A stretch of DNA of 64,000 bases from CAYVQF01 sp964454015 (GCA_964454015.1 CAYVQF010000005.1:1-64000); one strand, 5' to 3'; shown: positions 55,119-64,000, counted from the stretch's first letter. Numbers and translations are program-made. Notes: a model not told the origin generated them from the sequence alone.

Positions 55119-56021
55119 TCACCACAAGACGACGATCGCGACGCCACTGAAGCCGCAGGCGAGGGCGGCCCATTTGCGCCAGTGTAGGGGCTCGCCGAGG
55201 AAGAGCGTGGCCAAGAGGAGGACCATGATGGCGCTGGTCTGGTTGAGGAGGCTGGCGTTGGCGGCCAGGGTGTACTTGAAGCCGAGGATCCAGAGGATCA
55301 GGGCGAAATAGGCACCAATGACCGCGGCTGGCATCAGTAGGGCCCAGTGCCTACCTGGGGTGAAGGCGAAGCGGGTCGAGGTGCGCCACCTGGGGTGGCA
55401 GCCGAGTAGGGCGAGGGCCGGAATCGCGGCGGCCAGACGCACGGCGGCGACCCACCAGGCATCCGCCACGAGGATGACGGGCTTGACGATGACGATGCCG
55501 ACGGCCATCAGAAATGACGCCATGAGGCCCGCGCCAATGGCCAACCACAGGCCCGGTGCGCGCACAGTGAGGCGGTGCTTGTCCGTGCGCTGCCAAGTGC
55601 CCAGGACGATGCCGCCGCCAATGAGCAGCGCCGCCCATAGGAGCTCTGGGCCCACGCGTTCACCCAGGTAGAAGAAGGCGACGAGGGCGACGAAGGGGCT
55701 GTAGATGAATCCGACGATGGCTGCCAAGCCAGCGCCCAGACGCTTCAGGGAGTAGAAGAGCAGGGTATCGGCCATGGCGATACCGATGAAACCACTCAGC
55801 AGCACCACGCCCCACTCGGTGACGCTGCGTTCCGGGGGGAAGAGGGGGATGCCCAAGACGAGCATGGTCAAGAGCAAGCAGCCCAAGCCCACGGTGTTCT
55901 TGAAGAGGTTGAGGACCACGGGCGGGATGATCGCATTGGCTTTGCAGAAGAGGACAAAGGCCACGGCCCACATGCTGGCGCAGAGGATGGCGTAGAACTC
56001 ACCGCTGGAGAGCCAAGTCAT
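55119..56021 (-). CDS. EamA/DMT-family inner-membrane transporter
   Basis: The protein has 300 residues from the ATG at 56021 (AAAGGACG upstream). About ten hydrophobic helices form two EamA repeats (FYAILCASMWAVAFVLFCKA and GPELLWAALLIGGGIVLGTW). The C-terminal YTLAANASLLNQTSAIMVLL and LFLGEPLHWRKWAALACGFS are typical EamA helices. Substrate unknown; many relatives export metabolites. It is downstream of, and divergent from, the GspG-like gene. Confidence 0.85.
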   Translation of the reverse strand: MTWLSSGEFYAILCASMWAVAFVLFCKANAIIPPVVLNLFKNTVGLGCLLLTMLVLGIPLFPPERSVTEWGVVLLSGFIGIAMADTLLFYSLKRLGAGLAAIVGFIYSPFVALVAFFYLGERVGPELLWAALLIGGGIVLGTWQRTDKHRLTVRAPGLWLAIGAGLMASFLMAVGIVIVKPVILVADAWWVAAVRLAAAIPALALLGCHPRWRTSTRFAFTPGRHWALLMPAAVIGAYFALILWILGFKYTLAANASLLNQTSAIMVLLLATLFLGEPLHWRKWAALACGFSGVAIVVLW

Positions 56022-56218
56022 GGCGTCCTTTCCCCAGAGCAGGGGCCGCCAGCATGTGGTCACGGGACATGCTGCAGCAGGGCGATTTACCTGAGGACGC
56101 GCGCGTGCGCAAGGGCTGGCGAGTCGGCGTGTCGCATGTGGCGCCTAAGGTGTGCCGACCTTGACACGGCGTCGGCCACCGCGCACAGTGCTCGAGTTGC
56201 CGTCAGCCAGGAGGAAGC

Positions 56219-56644
56219 ATGTGGCGCGCTGTTGGGGTGTGGTTGGTGTCGTCTTTGGCGTTGGGTGGGTGGCTTGCGGGTTGTGCCGGGCGTCCCGCGG
56301 TGGATGCACGGCCCCGTTTTACCTACTCGAGCCAACAGGTGGACGCCGATCTCCAGGCCGATCTCGAGGCTCTGCAGGGGCACGTGACGACCTATATCGC
56401 GCGCTATGGGGAGCTCCCCGGGCGCTTGCCCGAGCTGCGCGACACCCCTGATGCCGTGGCGATCATCGAGACCTTGCCCGTGGATCCCTGGGGCGTGCCT
56501 TATGTCATGCGCAAGATGGGCTCTGAGTTGGTGATTTATTCGACAGGGGCGGACCTCATTGCGGGCTCTTCCGACGACGCTGTGCTACGTCTGGACTTCA
56601 ACGGCGTGGACTTGTTGCAGTGGGCAACGTCAGCAGCGCCTTAG
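56219..56644 (+). CDS. GspG-like (type II secretion pseudopilin C-domain) lipoprotein
   Basis: The protein has 141 residues with GGAGGAAGC upstream. Lipobox LAGC (Cys22), not a prepilin-peptidase site. The mature part matches the C-terminal pseudopilin domain of GspG: LQADLEALQGHVTTYIARYG, LPVDPWGVPYVMRKMGSELV and IYSTGADLIAGSSDD, including the DPWG-PY and calcium-loop-like STGAD patterns. The N-terminal pilin helix that normally precedes this domain is missing. A TTGACA (56161-56166) lies upstream. Confidence 0.75.
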   Translation: MWRAVGVWLVSSLALGGWLAGCAGRPAVDARPRFTYSSQQVDADLQADLEALQGHVTTYIARYGELPGRLPELRDTPDAVAIIETLPVDPWGVPYVMRKMGSELVIYSTGADLIAGSSDDAVLRLDFNGVDLLQWATSAAP

Positions 56645-56729
56645 GATCCACGTGCCAGGGAGCAGCGGCTGAGAGCGGGCGCTTTCCCTCACTTGGGTGG
56701 CAGCAGTCGCAATGGGCGCGTGGCTGGGC

Positions 56730-58400
56730 TCAGTAGGGGAGGCGCTGCAAGCGAGGATCCGTGGGGCGCAGACTGCGGGCTCGCGTGGCATGGCGTTGGG
56801 CCAATTCGCGCTGTCCCATCGCCTCGTGGATCAAAGCGAGATTGAAGTGGGCTGAGAAAAACCAGGGTTGGAGTCGCAGTGCTTGGTGGAAGGCGCGCAC
56901 GGCGATGTCTTCGCGGTGAGCGCTGGCCGCGGCGACGCCCCAGGCGAGGTAGGCGGCTGGTGAGGGATCGCGTTGGGCGGCGGCTTGGGCCAGGGGGTGG
57001 GCGGCCTCGCTTTGGACGACGCGCAAGATGGCGGCGCGGTGGCGCATGGCGTGGGCCGGATGCAGGCTGAAGCGCTCGGCTGCGGCGAGTGCCGAGGGGG
57101 AGGTGTGGTCGACGCCGTAGGCGAGGAGGCGATCGCCCACGAGATGGCTGGCGCTGAGGAGGAGGGCGAGGAGGAGCAAGGGGAGGGGGATGAGTTGGAG
57201 GGGGCGGCGCGATGCGGGTGGTGGCGCGGGGCGCTTGTCGGATTTGGCCGTGGCGAGGCCGCTGCCGAGGGTGATGGCGATGAGAAAGGCTGTGATGGGC
57301 TCTTCGAGGGGAACGGAGAAGGCGAGTGCGGGGAGGGTGGCGAGGGCGATGGCCCAGCAGGGGTTGGCGCGGGGGTGGCGCATGAGGCCGATGAAGGGGA
57401 GGAAGAACAGGATGGGGGCGAGCAGACCGAGCTCGGCCCAGAGGTGCAGTGCGAGGTTGTGGGCGTGATGGGCGTGGGTCCAATAGGGGCGATGGTGGAG
57501 GTTGGCGTCGTTGACGAAGTGTAGGGCTTGTTGTTCGGCCCAGATGCGGGGGAAGGTGCCTGGCCCATGGCCGAGGAGGGGGGCTTCGGCGATGGCGCGG
57601 CTCGTCAGGCGGGCCATGAAGTGGCGGCTGTGGAGGTGGTCGCTGATGGGTGTGGCTTGGCTGTAAGCGAGGAAGGTGGTTGCGATGATGAGGAGGGGGA
57701 GGGCGCCGAAGGTGAGGCGGCGCCGGTGGGCGGGCGCAGCGTTGCGCCAGTGGATCAGGAGGAGAGGCGTGGCGCCGAGGATGAGCATGGCGAGGGGCAG
57801 GAGGGCCTGGGTGGCGAAGGCGGCGTAGCCCTGGAGGGCGAGGGCGCAGGCGAGGAGGAGGCGGCGTGCTGGCGTGAGGGGTGGGGCGAGGACGAGGAGG
57901 CGGGCGATGGTCCAGAGCGCGGTGAGGGCGCAGAGGGTGCCGAGGAGGGTGGGGTTGGCGAGGGTGCCCCCGCTGTCGACCTGGGGGAGGAGGGTCGGGA
58001 GGGCGATGAGGGAACCGCAGATGGCTGTGGCCTCGGCGATGCAGGCGCGGGCGTGGTCGGGGGCGGTGCGAGTATAGGCGAAGGCAGCGGCAGCAGCCCA
58101 GGTGAAGGCCCACAGGGTCAAGGTGGCGTGGAGTCCCTCTCGGAGGTAGGACACGTGGGGGAGGTAGCTGATGGCGAGCAGCACCAGGAGGGCGAGGGGC
58201 ATGAGCAAGTGGGGCAGCTTGCAGGGGGCTCGCCACCAGCTCCACCAGGTGATGGCCGGGAGGAGTCCGGCGTAGAGAAAAAAGCGGGCGCTGCTGGCGC
58301 TGACCAGTCCGGGCATCCAGGCCAAGGCCATGAGGATCGCCGCTGGTGGCAGCCAAGCCCAGGGGTTGCGGGTGTGGTTGGGGAGGGCCGAGGGGGCCAA
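56730..58400 (-). CDS. O-antigen ligase-like membrane protein with C-terminal TPR
   Basis: The protein has 556 residues with 10-12 hydrophobic segments through ~430. The Wzy/WaaL-type periplasmic loop around ~290-330 carries GHGPGTFPRIWAEQQ and AHHAHNLALHLWAELGL, a ligase-like motif. A TPR-like tail (~490-550; FHQALRLQPWFFSAHFNLAL) is added at the C-terminus. Likely polymerises or ligates surface glycans. It is adjacent to a HEAT-repeat gene and near two glycosyltransferases. Coding strand is C-rich at third codon positions. Confidence 0.82.
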   Translation of the reverse strand: MAPSALPNHTRNPWAWLPPAAILMALAWMPGLVSASSARFFLYAGLLPAITWWSWWRAPCKLPHLLMPLALLVLLAISYLPHVSYLREGLHATLTLWAFTWAAAAAFAYTRTAPDHARACIAEATAICGSLIALPTLLPQVDSGGTLANPTLLGTLCALTALWTIARLLVLAPPLTPARRLLLACALALQGYAAFATQALLPLAMLILGATPLLLIHWRNAAPAHRRRLTFGALPLLIIATTFLAYSQATPISDHLHSRHFMARLTSRAIAEAPLLGHGPGTFPRIWAEQQALHFVNDANLHHRPYWTHAHHAHNLALHLWAELGLLAPILFFLPFIGLMRHPRANPCWAIALATLPALAFSVPLEEPITAFLIAITLGSGLATAKSDKRPAPPPASRRPLQLIPLPLLLLALLLSASHLVGDRLLAYGVDHTSPSALAAAERFSLHPAHAMRHRAAILRVVQSEAAHPLAQAAAQRDPSPAAYLAWGVAAASAHREDIAVRAFHQALRLQPWFFSAHFNLALIHEAMGQRELAQRHATRARSLRPTDPRLQRLPY

Positions 58401-58403
58401 GGT

Positions 58404-60434
58404 TTAGGTCTCTTCGAGGAGAGAGCTTCGGGCGAGCAGCTCGTCGAGGTCGCGGGTGAGCATGGGGTCGGCGTCTTGGCGCAGGCGCTGGAGGAGGGCG
58501 CGGCGCGAGGCCTCCGGGAGCCTGTCGATGATAGAGAGGGCGACGTCTTGGATGAAGGGAATCTTTTTGTCGATTTCGCGCACGAGCTGATCGGCGCCGG
58601 CGGCGACGCCCCAGTGAGCGAGGGGGCGGGCGGCGTAGAGGCGGACATAGGTGTCGGGGTGTTGGAGGAGGCGCTCGAGGCGTTCTTGGGCCCCTTTGAA
58701 GTGGCGGAAATCGAGTTCGGTGAGGATCATGGCGGCGCTGACCTTGAGCTCCAGAGGCGCGGTCTCGATGGCCTCGAGGAGCAGCTCCATGGCCTTGGCG
58801 TCACCGCGTGAGGCGAAATAGAAGGCGGCGTAGAGCTGGACCATGGTGCCGTTGCGTTCGAGGTAGGGGGTGGCCAGGCTTGGCGCGGCCGTGGCGCCGA
58901 GGCGGGCCAAGGTGCGGAGGATCTGGGGTGCCTCGCGCCCAGGGTTGGCCAGCCAGTTGGTCATGAGGAACTCCGTGCGGGGATCGGCGAAGCGTCCCAG
59001 GAGGCGGAAAGCGTGGTGATCGTCGTTGGCGGCAGCGCGGACGAGGAAGGCGATGGCGTCGGGATTGTCCATGGTGCCGAAGCGGTTGAGATAGGCGATG
59101 CCGACAGGGGCGTCTCGGTGGCTGTCGGGGTTGAGGGCGAGGATGATGGGCGAGATGATGTCGCGTTCGCGGCGTTTGCCGAGCTCCTCGATGAGTCCGT
59201 TGCGGAGGCTGGCGACATCTGTGGTGCTGATCATGGCGACGGCGCGGTCGCGATAGCGGTCGTAGTCAATGGCGAGGAGGGCTTTGAAGGCATCGCGTTG
59301 GAGGACGGGGTTGTCGTCGTTGACGGCCTTTTCGAGGGCGGCGATGGCTTGCGGATCGCTCACTTTTCCGAGGGCAATGGCGGCTTCGCTGCGGACGATG
59401 TCGTTGACGTCGGTGAGAGATTTCACGAGGTCTTTGAGGAGGCGTCCTTCGCGGATGTCTCCGGCGACGAAGGCGGCGTTGTAGCGGATATAGGCGCGGG
59501 GATCGGTGAGGGCGGTGCGGAGGATGTCGGCGACATCGTAGTTGAGACGCTGGAGCGCAAAGATGACGTTATTGAGGAGGCGTGCTTCGCCGCGGGTGTC
59601 GACCAGGGTGAGGAGGAAGTCGATGGCGCGTGGATCGCCGATGCGTCCGAGGTTGTAGACGATGCGGTTGCGTTGCTGGCTGTCGGCGTTGGCGTAGAGC
59701 GCGATGATGGGATCGACGGCTTCAGTCATGCGGAAGTCGCCGGCGCGTTCGAGGGCAAAGGTGCGGACGTCGCGGGGTACGGTGCGTTGGCGTCGGCTGT
59801 GGTAGAGGCCGGGGAGGATGATCTGTTGGAGCTGTTCCGGCGTGAGTTGGCGGCGCATGTCCCAGAGGGCCAGTTGGGCGTTGGCGTCGAGATTGGCCTC
59901 GAAGAAAGTCAACAGGGGTGCGATGGCAGCGGGATCGCCGCCGCGTCCGAGGGTTTTGATGACCTCGCGGCGGATGTGCGCTTCGAGGTTTTCGTCATTG
60001 AGCATCTCGAGGAGGCGTTGGGTGGCCGGCCGAGCCTCGATTTCGCCGAGGGCTTGGAGGGCGTAGAGGCGCACCGAACGGTTGGGGTCATCGAGGGCGC
60101 GCAGGAGAGGTTCGGTGGCGCGGCCATCGCGAGTTGCGACCAGGACGTGGGCGCAGATGGCGCGTGCGTAGGGGTCGAGGTTGTTGATGAGGCAATTGAC
60201 GAGGGCTGGGGTGGCGCGGTTGCCGAGCAGGACCAGATCGGCCGTGGCGGGAATGTCATTGGCGTCGGCGTTGATGAGGACGTCTGGTTCTTCGAGGACG
60301 CGCTGGAGAATCTCTTGTTGTTTGGCGCGATTTCCGCTGCGGTAGCGGGTCCTGGCGAGGAGCTCGGCGGCCGAGATGACGAGGAGGAGGGTGGCGAGGG
60401 CGAGGGCGAGGAGGCGGTATGAGGGTTTGAACAT
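58404..60434 (-). CDS. HEAT-repeat protein with N-terminal membrane anchor
   Basis: The protein has 676 residues from the ATG at 60434; the longer open frame upstream is low-complexity and has no signal. An N-terminal helix (LLALALATLLLVISAAELLA) anchors or exports it. The rest is a long array of HEAT/PBS-lyase-type repeats (ATEPLLRALDDPNRSVRLYA, DPRAYIRYNAAFVAGD, VRSEAAIALGKVSDPQAIAA). It is a protein-binding scaffold, partner unknown. It starts 3 bases from the end of the ligase-like gene, suggesting a common transcript and role in glycan export. Confidence 0.8.
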   Translation of the reverse strand: MFKPSYRLLALALATLLLVISAAELLARTRYRSGNRAKQQEILQRVLEEPDVLINADANDIPATADLVLLGNRATPALVNCLINNLDPYARAICAHVLVATRDGRATEPLLRALDDPNRSVRLYALQALGEIEARPATQRLLEMLNDENLEAHIRREVIKTLGRGGDPAAIAPLLTFFEANLDANAQLALWDMRRQLTPEQLQQIILPGLYHSRRQRTVPRDVRTFALERAGDFRMTEAVDPIIALYANADSQQRNRIVYNLGRIGDPRAIDFLLTLVDTRGEARLLNNVIFALQRLNYDVADILRTALTDPRAYIRYNAAFVAGDIREGRLLKDLVKSLTDVNDIVRSEAAIALGKVSDPQAIAALEKAVNDDNPVLQRDAFKALLAIDYDRYRDRAVAMISTTDVASLRNGLIEELGKRRERDIISPIILALNPDSHRDAPVGIAYLNRFGTMDNPDAIAFLVRAAANDDHHAFRLLGRFADPRTEFLMTNWLANPGREAPQILRTLARLGATAAPSLATPYLERNGTMVQLYAAFYFASRGDAKAMELLLEAIETAPLELKVSAAMILTELDFRHFKGAQERLERLLQHPDTYVRLYAARPLAHWGVAAGADQLVREIDKKIPFIQDVALSIIDRLPEASRRALLQRLRQDADPMLTRDLDELLARSSLLEET

Positions 60435-60761
60435 GGATGGCCTCGATGGCTGTTGGCCGAGCGGGCGCGCCACTATTGGCGGGTCGCGTTCGTGGGTGCG
60501 TGGTGGAGTGTGGCACAGGGAGGCGGTAGTGAGCAATAGGGGAGAGGAGCGATGGGTGGGTGATGGAAACAGGCGCGGCGAGGAGGGCGGCGTGGCGCAG
60601 GCATGGGGCTGCGGTGGACGCTGAGGCGTGTCGGGCTCTGGGCTGTGTAGGAAGGGGGGGCGCGCCTCGGCTTGCTTTGCGGCGCTTTTCAAGGCAAAAG
60701 GGCAGCGATGGGGCTGGTGAGCCTTGGGTGGCGATGTGTCGGCGAGAGAGGCAGGAGCGCT
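60435..60761. other. 327-base divergent gap between HEAT-repeat and glycosyltransferase genes
   Basis: This region must hold promoters for both directions. It is GC-rich, and I see no convincing -35/-10 pair, hairpin with T-run, or repeat. A short frame extends upstream of the glycosyltransferase start but has no ribosome site. Confidence 0.5.
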
Positions 60762-61967
60762 ATGAAGGGATCAGGAGAGAGCCAGCCGCGGGTGGCTTTG
60801 TTCAGCACACATTTCCTACAGTATTCGCAGACGTTTGTTTTTGATGAGGTGCGGGCGCATCGGCGGTACGCCGTGGAGGTTTTCGCCCAGCGCCGACGCA
60901 ATCAGGCGCGATTTCCCTTTGAACCCGTGCACGCCTTGGAGGGTGACGCCGTGGCGCCGGGTGTGTTGGGTCGGGGTCAACAGTTGCTTCGCGAGGCCGA
61001 AGCGAACTTGTATCGCTTGACCTGTGTGAGCCCACGCTTTGACCGTGTGCTGCGGGCGAAGACCTTTTCCCTGATCCACGCTCACTTTGGCCTGGGGGCG
61101 GTCTACGCGCTGCCATTTGCGTTGCGCCACGCCTTGCCGCTGGTGGTGACCTTTCACGGTTACGACGTACCGGCGCTGCGCTTCCCGAGCTTGAAGCCCG
61201 ACATGCTGCGCTACAAGGCGGTGGCTCCACACCTGGTGAAGCATTTGACGCTGGGGCTGTGTGCGAGCAACGAGCTGCGCGAGCTGCTCATCGACATGGG
61301 CGTTCCCGCCGAGCGCTTGCGGGTGTGGCGTTTGGGGATTGACCTGTCTCACTTTCAGCCCGTGGTGCGCTCGAGGGCGCAGACCGAAGTGATCATGGTG
61401 GGTCGCTTCGTGCAGAAGAAGGGTTTCGAGATCGGCATCCGGGCCTTTGCGGATCAGATCCAACGCGGCGCCAAGGGGCGTCTGACTCTGGTTGGTGACG
61501 GGCCGCGGGCGGAGCAAGTGCATGCTCTGGTGGGGTCTTTGGGGATCGGTGAGCACGTTCGCTTTGCAGGGGTCGTCGACAGGGAGCGCCTGGTGGGGAT
61601 GGTTCAGCAGAGCGACGTGCTGCTGGCGCCCAGCATCGTGGGCTTCGACGGCGATCGGGAGTCGGGCTTGCTGGTGGTGAAGGAAGCTGGTGCTTGTGGG
61701 GTGCCGAGCATTGGCACCTACCACGGTGGCATTCATGAAATCATCGAGGATGGGGTGACGGGTTTTTTGGTGCCCGAGCGCAATGTGGAGGCCTTGTCCG
61801 AGCGCCTGGGGCGCTTCATCGCCGACCCAACGCTGAGCCAGCGGCTGGGAGCGGCGGCGCGGGCCAAGATGGAGCGGGACTATGATCTCTTCAAGCGCGT
61901 CGAGGTATTGGAGACGCTTTATGACGAGGCGTGCGCGCGGCACGCCGTGACCCAGGTTGAAGGATAA
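60762..61967 (+). CDS. Family 4 glycosyltransferase
   Basis: The protein has 401 residues from the ATG at 60762 (GCAGGAG upstream). GT-B fold: N-terminal VALFSTHFLQYSQTFVFDEV, then HAHFGLGAVYALPFA and VVTFHGYDVPAL. The C-terminal donor domain has VGRFVQKKGFEIGIRAFAD, LVGDGPRAEQVHALV and the EX7E motif ESGLLVVKEAGACGVPSIG. It transfers a sugar from a nucleotide donor to a growing glycan; the sugars are not known. It forms a pair with the next glycosyltransferase, four bases downstream. Confidence 0.92.
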   Translation: MKGSGESQPRVALFSTHFLQYSQTFVFDEVRAHRRYAVEVFAQRRRNQARFPFEPVHALEGDAVAPGVLGRGQQLLREAEANLYRLTCVSPRFDRVLRAKTFSLIHAHFGLGAVYALPFALRHALPLVVTFHGYDVPALRFPSLKPDMLRYKAVAPHLVKHLTLGLCASNELRELLIDMGVPAERLRVWRLGIDLSHFQPVVRSRAQTEVIMVGRFVQKKGFEIGIRAFADQIQRGAKGRLTLVGDGPRAEQVHALVGSLGIGEHVRFAGVVDRERLVGMVQQSDVLLAPSIVGFDGDRESGLLVVKEAGACGVPSIGTYHGGIHEIIEDGVTGFLVPERNVEALSERLGRFIADPTLSQRLGAAARAKMERDYDLFKRVEVLETLYDEACARHAVTQVEG

Positions 61968-61971
61968 GACC

Positions 61972-63120
61972 TTGAAGATAGCCTATGTTTTGGATCAGGT
62001 TCTTCCATGTACCGAGACCGACACGGAGCAGGCACTCAACACGGTGTCCGCGTTGGCACGGCAAGGGGCAGAGGTGACCTTGTTTTTGCCGGCTCATGCT
62101 TGGCGGGCCTGTGCGAGCGCGGATGCGTTGCGGGACTACTACCAGGTCGAGGGTGATTTCGAGCTGCGTCGTCTGCGGGCGTTGGTGCCGAGCCACCGCG
62201 CGTTGGAGAAGCCCTCCTTTGCGCTGCGCACGGCCCTGAGTCGGGAGCTTGGCGGCTTTGACGTGGTGTATACGCGCAACCTGCCGACGGTGGTGTCGCA
62301 CCTGGCAGCGGGGCGACGGGTGCTCTACGAGACTTATCGCGCGTGGCCGCGACAGATGCCATGGACTGCGGCTGTGTTCCGGCGTGTTTTGAACCACCCT
62401 CGACTGGTCGGTGCGGTCTTCCACTCGCGCTTTGCGCAAGCGTCGTATCTGGCGCTGGGGGTGAGCGCGGAGAAGACGCTGGTGGCGCACAACGGCTACG
62501 ATCCGAAGCGTTTTCGTCCAGCCCTGACCAAGCAGGAGGCGCGTTTGTCCTTGGGACTCTCGCTGGAGGGTGAGCTCGCCGTGTATGCCGGGCGGATTTC
62601 GGTGCAGAAGGGGTTGGCGTTGGTGCTGGAGATGGCGCGGGCGCGTCCCAGTTGTCGCTTTCTTTTGATCGGTTCCGAGCGCGAGGGTGAGATCGAGCGA
62701 CAAGCCAAGGGGCTGTCCAACGTGCAGGTCTTGCCTTGGAAGAGCTACGACGAGCTGCCAGCCTATCTCTTTGCGGCCGATGTGTTGATCCTGCCGCCGA
62801 GCCTGGGTCCCTTGGAAAAGGTAGGCAACACGGTGTTGCCGATGAAGTTGTTTCTCTATATGGCGGCAGGGCGGGCGATTTTTGCGCCCGAGGCGCCGGA
62901 TACGGCGGAATTGCTGGTGCATGATCAGACGGCCTGGCTGGTGAAGCCCGATGACGCGGCGCTGGCGAGTGCCTCTTTTGGGCGATTGCTGGACGACCCG
63001 GCGCGCCTGGTGCGGCTGGGCGAGGTGGCGGCTGCTCGCGCTGAGGACCTGACCTGGGATGGGCGGGCGCGCGAGATCTTGAGCTTTGTCGAGAGACGCC
63101 TTGCGGCGGCGGTGAGCTGA
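61972..63120 (+). CDS. Family 4 glycosyltransferase
   Basis: The protein has 382 residues with a TTG start at 61972 (AAGGA seven bases upstream); an earlier TTG at 61957 overlaps the preceding gene. GT-B fold: KIAYVLDQVLPCTETDTEQA, later GYDPKRFRPALTKQE, VYAGRISVQKGLALVLEMAR, LPWKSYDELPAYLFAADVLI and MKLFLYMAAGRAIFAPEAPD. The acceptor and donor are unknown. It probably builds the same surface glycan as its neighbour. Confidence 0.9.
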   Translation: MKIAYVLDQVLPCTETDTEQALNTVSALARQGAEVTLFLPAHAWRACASADALRDYYQVEGDFELRRLRALVPSHRALEKPSFALRTALSRELGGFDVVYTRNLPTVVSHLAAGRRVLYETYRAWPRQMPWTAAVFRRVLNHPRLVGAVFHSRFAQASYLALGVSAEKTLVAHNGYDPKRFRPALTKQEARLSLGLSLEGELAVYAGRISVQKGLALVLEMARARPSCRFLLIGSEREGEIERQAKGLSNVQVLPWKSYDELPAYLFAADVLILPPSLGPLEKVGNTVLPMKLFLYMAAGRAIFAPEAPDTAELLVHDQTAWLVKPDDAALASASFGRLLDDPARLVRLGEVAAARAEDLTWDGRAREILSFVERRLAAAVS

Positions 63121-63141
63121 GGCGAGGTGGGGCACGCCGTT

Positions 63142-63170
63142 TTGCGCTGTCGCGCAGGGGTGGCTATAGT
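63142..63170 (+). promoter_or_regulatory. Promoter candidate for the thrombospondin-3 lipoprotein
   Basis: TTGCGC (63142-63147), 17 bases and TATAGT (63165-63170) lie 48 bases before the ATG at 63219. The -10 equals that before the small exported protein at 38615. Confidence 0.45.
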
Positions 63171-63218
63171 TGGGGCTGCGCTGAATAGGTCGCGTGCTAC
63201 GGGAAGAGGAGCGAGGCG

Positions 63219-64000
63219 ATGGTGAAGACGAGATGGTGGGTGGGGCTTCCCTTGTTTTTTGTCCTCTTTTTCGTGGGCTGTGACGATGGGCCGGCCAAAG
63301 CAGAACACGACGGGGCGATGGATTTGGGCGAATTGCGGCCGCCGCCAGATGTTCAGGAGGTCGAAGCGCCGCAGGACGTTTCTGACCTCATCGCGGAGAC
63401 GGTGGATGGGGTCGAGGTAGACGCGGGCGACACGGCGGACGCGCCGGACGTGTCCCAGGACACGGAGACTGAGTTAGAGGTGGTGGATAGCGACAACGAC
63501 ACGATCCCTGATCACGCGGACAACTGTCCGAACCATTACAATCCAGACCAAGCCGATTTGGATGGGGATGGACGCGGCGACGTGTGTGATCCCGATATGG
63601 ATGGCGACGGGGTGCCGAATGAATTCGATCCGCTGCCGCGGGACCCTACTTTTCCCGGGATTGCGTCGGCTGATACGGTCTATGCGCACACGGAGCACAA
63701 GCTTTTTCGGATGAACGTCAAGACCTTCGAGCTCTTCGAGGTGGGCACCTTCAGCTTCCCCGACGATGGGCGTGACCATTCGATGACGGATATTGCTATT
63801 GATCAGCACGGCGTGATTTATGGGATCACCTTCAATGCGCTCTACGTGTGTGGCGCTCAAGACGCTCGCTGTGCGCATTTGGCGAGTTTTTCTGGTTCTT
63901 TCAATGGTTTGACTTGGTTGCCATCGGGGGCCATCGGCCAGAGTGAGGAGGTGCTGATTGCCATTGACGGCTTAGGCGGCTGGCACGAGGTGGTGCTGGA
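63219..64000 (+). CDS. Lipoprotein with thrombospondin type 3 calcium repeats (partial, 3' end outside window)
   Basis: At least 260 residues; the frame is open to the window edge. The ATG at 63219 has GGGAAGAGGAG upstream. Lipobox FVGC (Cys21). An acidic tether (~30-85) precedes thrombospondin-3 calcium repeats: DSDNDTIPDHADNCPNHYNP, then DLDGDGRGDVCDPDMDGDG and PNEFDPLPRDP. A further domain with repeated beta-like strands begins near 145 (YAHTEHKLFRMNVKTFELFE), as in a propeller. Probably a calcium-stabilised surface protein. Confidence 0.85.
   Translation, partial: MVKTRWWVGLPLFFVLFFVGCDDGPAKAEHDGAMDLGELRPPPDVQEVEAPQDVSDLIAETVDGVEVDAGDTADAPDVSQDTETELEVVDSDNDTIPDHADNCPNHYNPDQADLDGDGRGDVCDPDMDGDGVPNEFDPLPRDPTFPGIASADTVYAHTEHKLFRMNVKTFELFEVGTFSFPDDGRDHSMTDIAIDQHGVIYGITFNALYVCGAQDARCAHLASFSGSFNGLTWLPSGAIGQSEEVLIAIDGLGGWHEVVL

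Noticed and set aside
57528..58811. 427-residue Gly/Glu-rich plus-strand frame
   Set aside because: Mirror of the ligase-like gene; composition is that of an antisense GC-rich frame.

Overview
The window is GC-rich, densely coded bacterial chromosome with about 44 genes on both strands. I saw no rRNA, tRNA, CRISPR array, transposase, integrase or phage gene. The gene content points to the Myxococcota or a related former deltaproteobacterial lineage (inference). The signs are many lipoproteins with acidic Asp/Glu/Val/Pro tethers after the lipobox, a DUF4215-type Cys-rich repeat, thrombospondin-3 calcium repeats, AgmX/GltG-type C-terminal domains, roadblock proteins, TPR proteins of the gliding-machinery type, and large hybrid histidine kinases. 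KorAB, Pta-AckA and the NifU-like/GGGtGRT pair suggest an anaerobic or facultative metabolism that uses ferredoxin and acetyl-phosphate.

Layout. 1-5100: a cut-off membrane protein, a Cys-rich lipoprotein, a LexA-box-controlled error-prone polymerase (dnaE2), and a lipoprotein carrying only the SecD periplasmic P1 domain. 5180-13860: cysteine synthase, an ECF sigma factor, a double-DUF302 lipoprotein, 2-oxoacid:ferredoxin oxidoreductase korAB, a formylglycine-enzyme-fold lipoprotein, a ComEC-like beta-lactamase-fold lipoprotein and a DoxX membrane protein. 14110-21110: NifU-like scaffold plus GGGtGRT protein, an ABC-2 exporter pair, UDP-sugar dehydrogenase, and grpE-dnaJ. 21110-29450: an acidic-repeat lipoprotein with a long leader, two carotenoid desaturase paralogues, a 1082-residue hybrid kinase and a secreted metzincin.

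29650-41200: the most distinctive block. A receiver-DUF4388-roadblock protein and a free roadblock protein are followed by three TPR envelope proteins, a tiny exported protein and an FHA-TM-TonB-like protein. The order resembles the gltD-gltE-gltF-gltG part of the Myxococcus gliding/envelope machine. 41400-51450: TlpA-like thioredoxin lipoprotein, TPR lipoprotein, an HTH/coil protein, an exported isoaspartyl methyltransferase, a membrane/DUF4215/propeller-like fusion, a second hybrid kinase and a Cys-rich PPC lipoprotein. 51570-56650: ackA and pta, an EamA transporter and a GspG-like lipoprotein. 56730-63120: O-antigen-ligase-like protein, HEAT-repeat protein and two family-4 glycosyltransferases (surface polysaccharide). 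63219-end: a thrombospondin-3 lipoprotein that runs off the window.

Several intergenic regions share a promoter-like pattern, TTGnnn-N16/17-TAGC(A/T)T, which may be the housekeeping promoter of this genome. Starts were chosen by ribosome-binding site and signal peptide, so many are shorter than the longest open frame.
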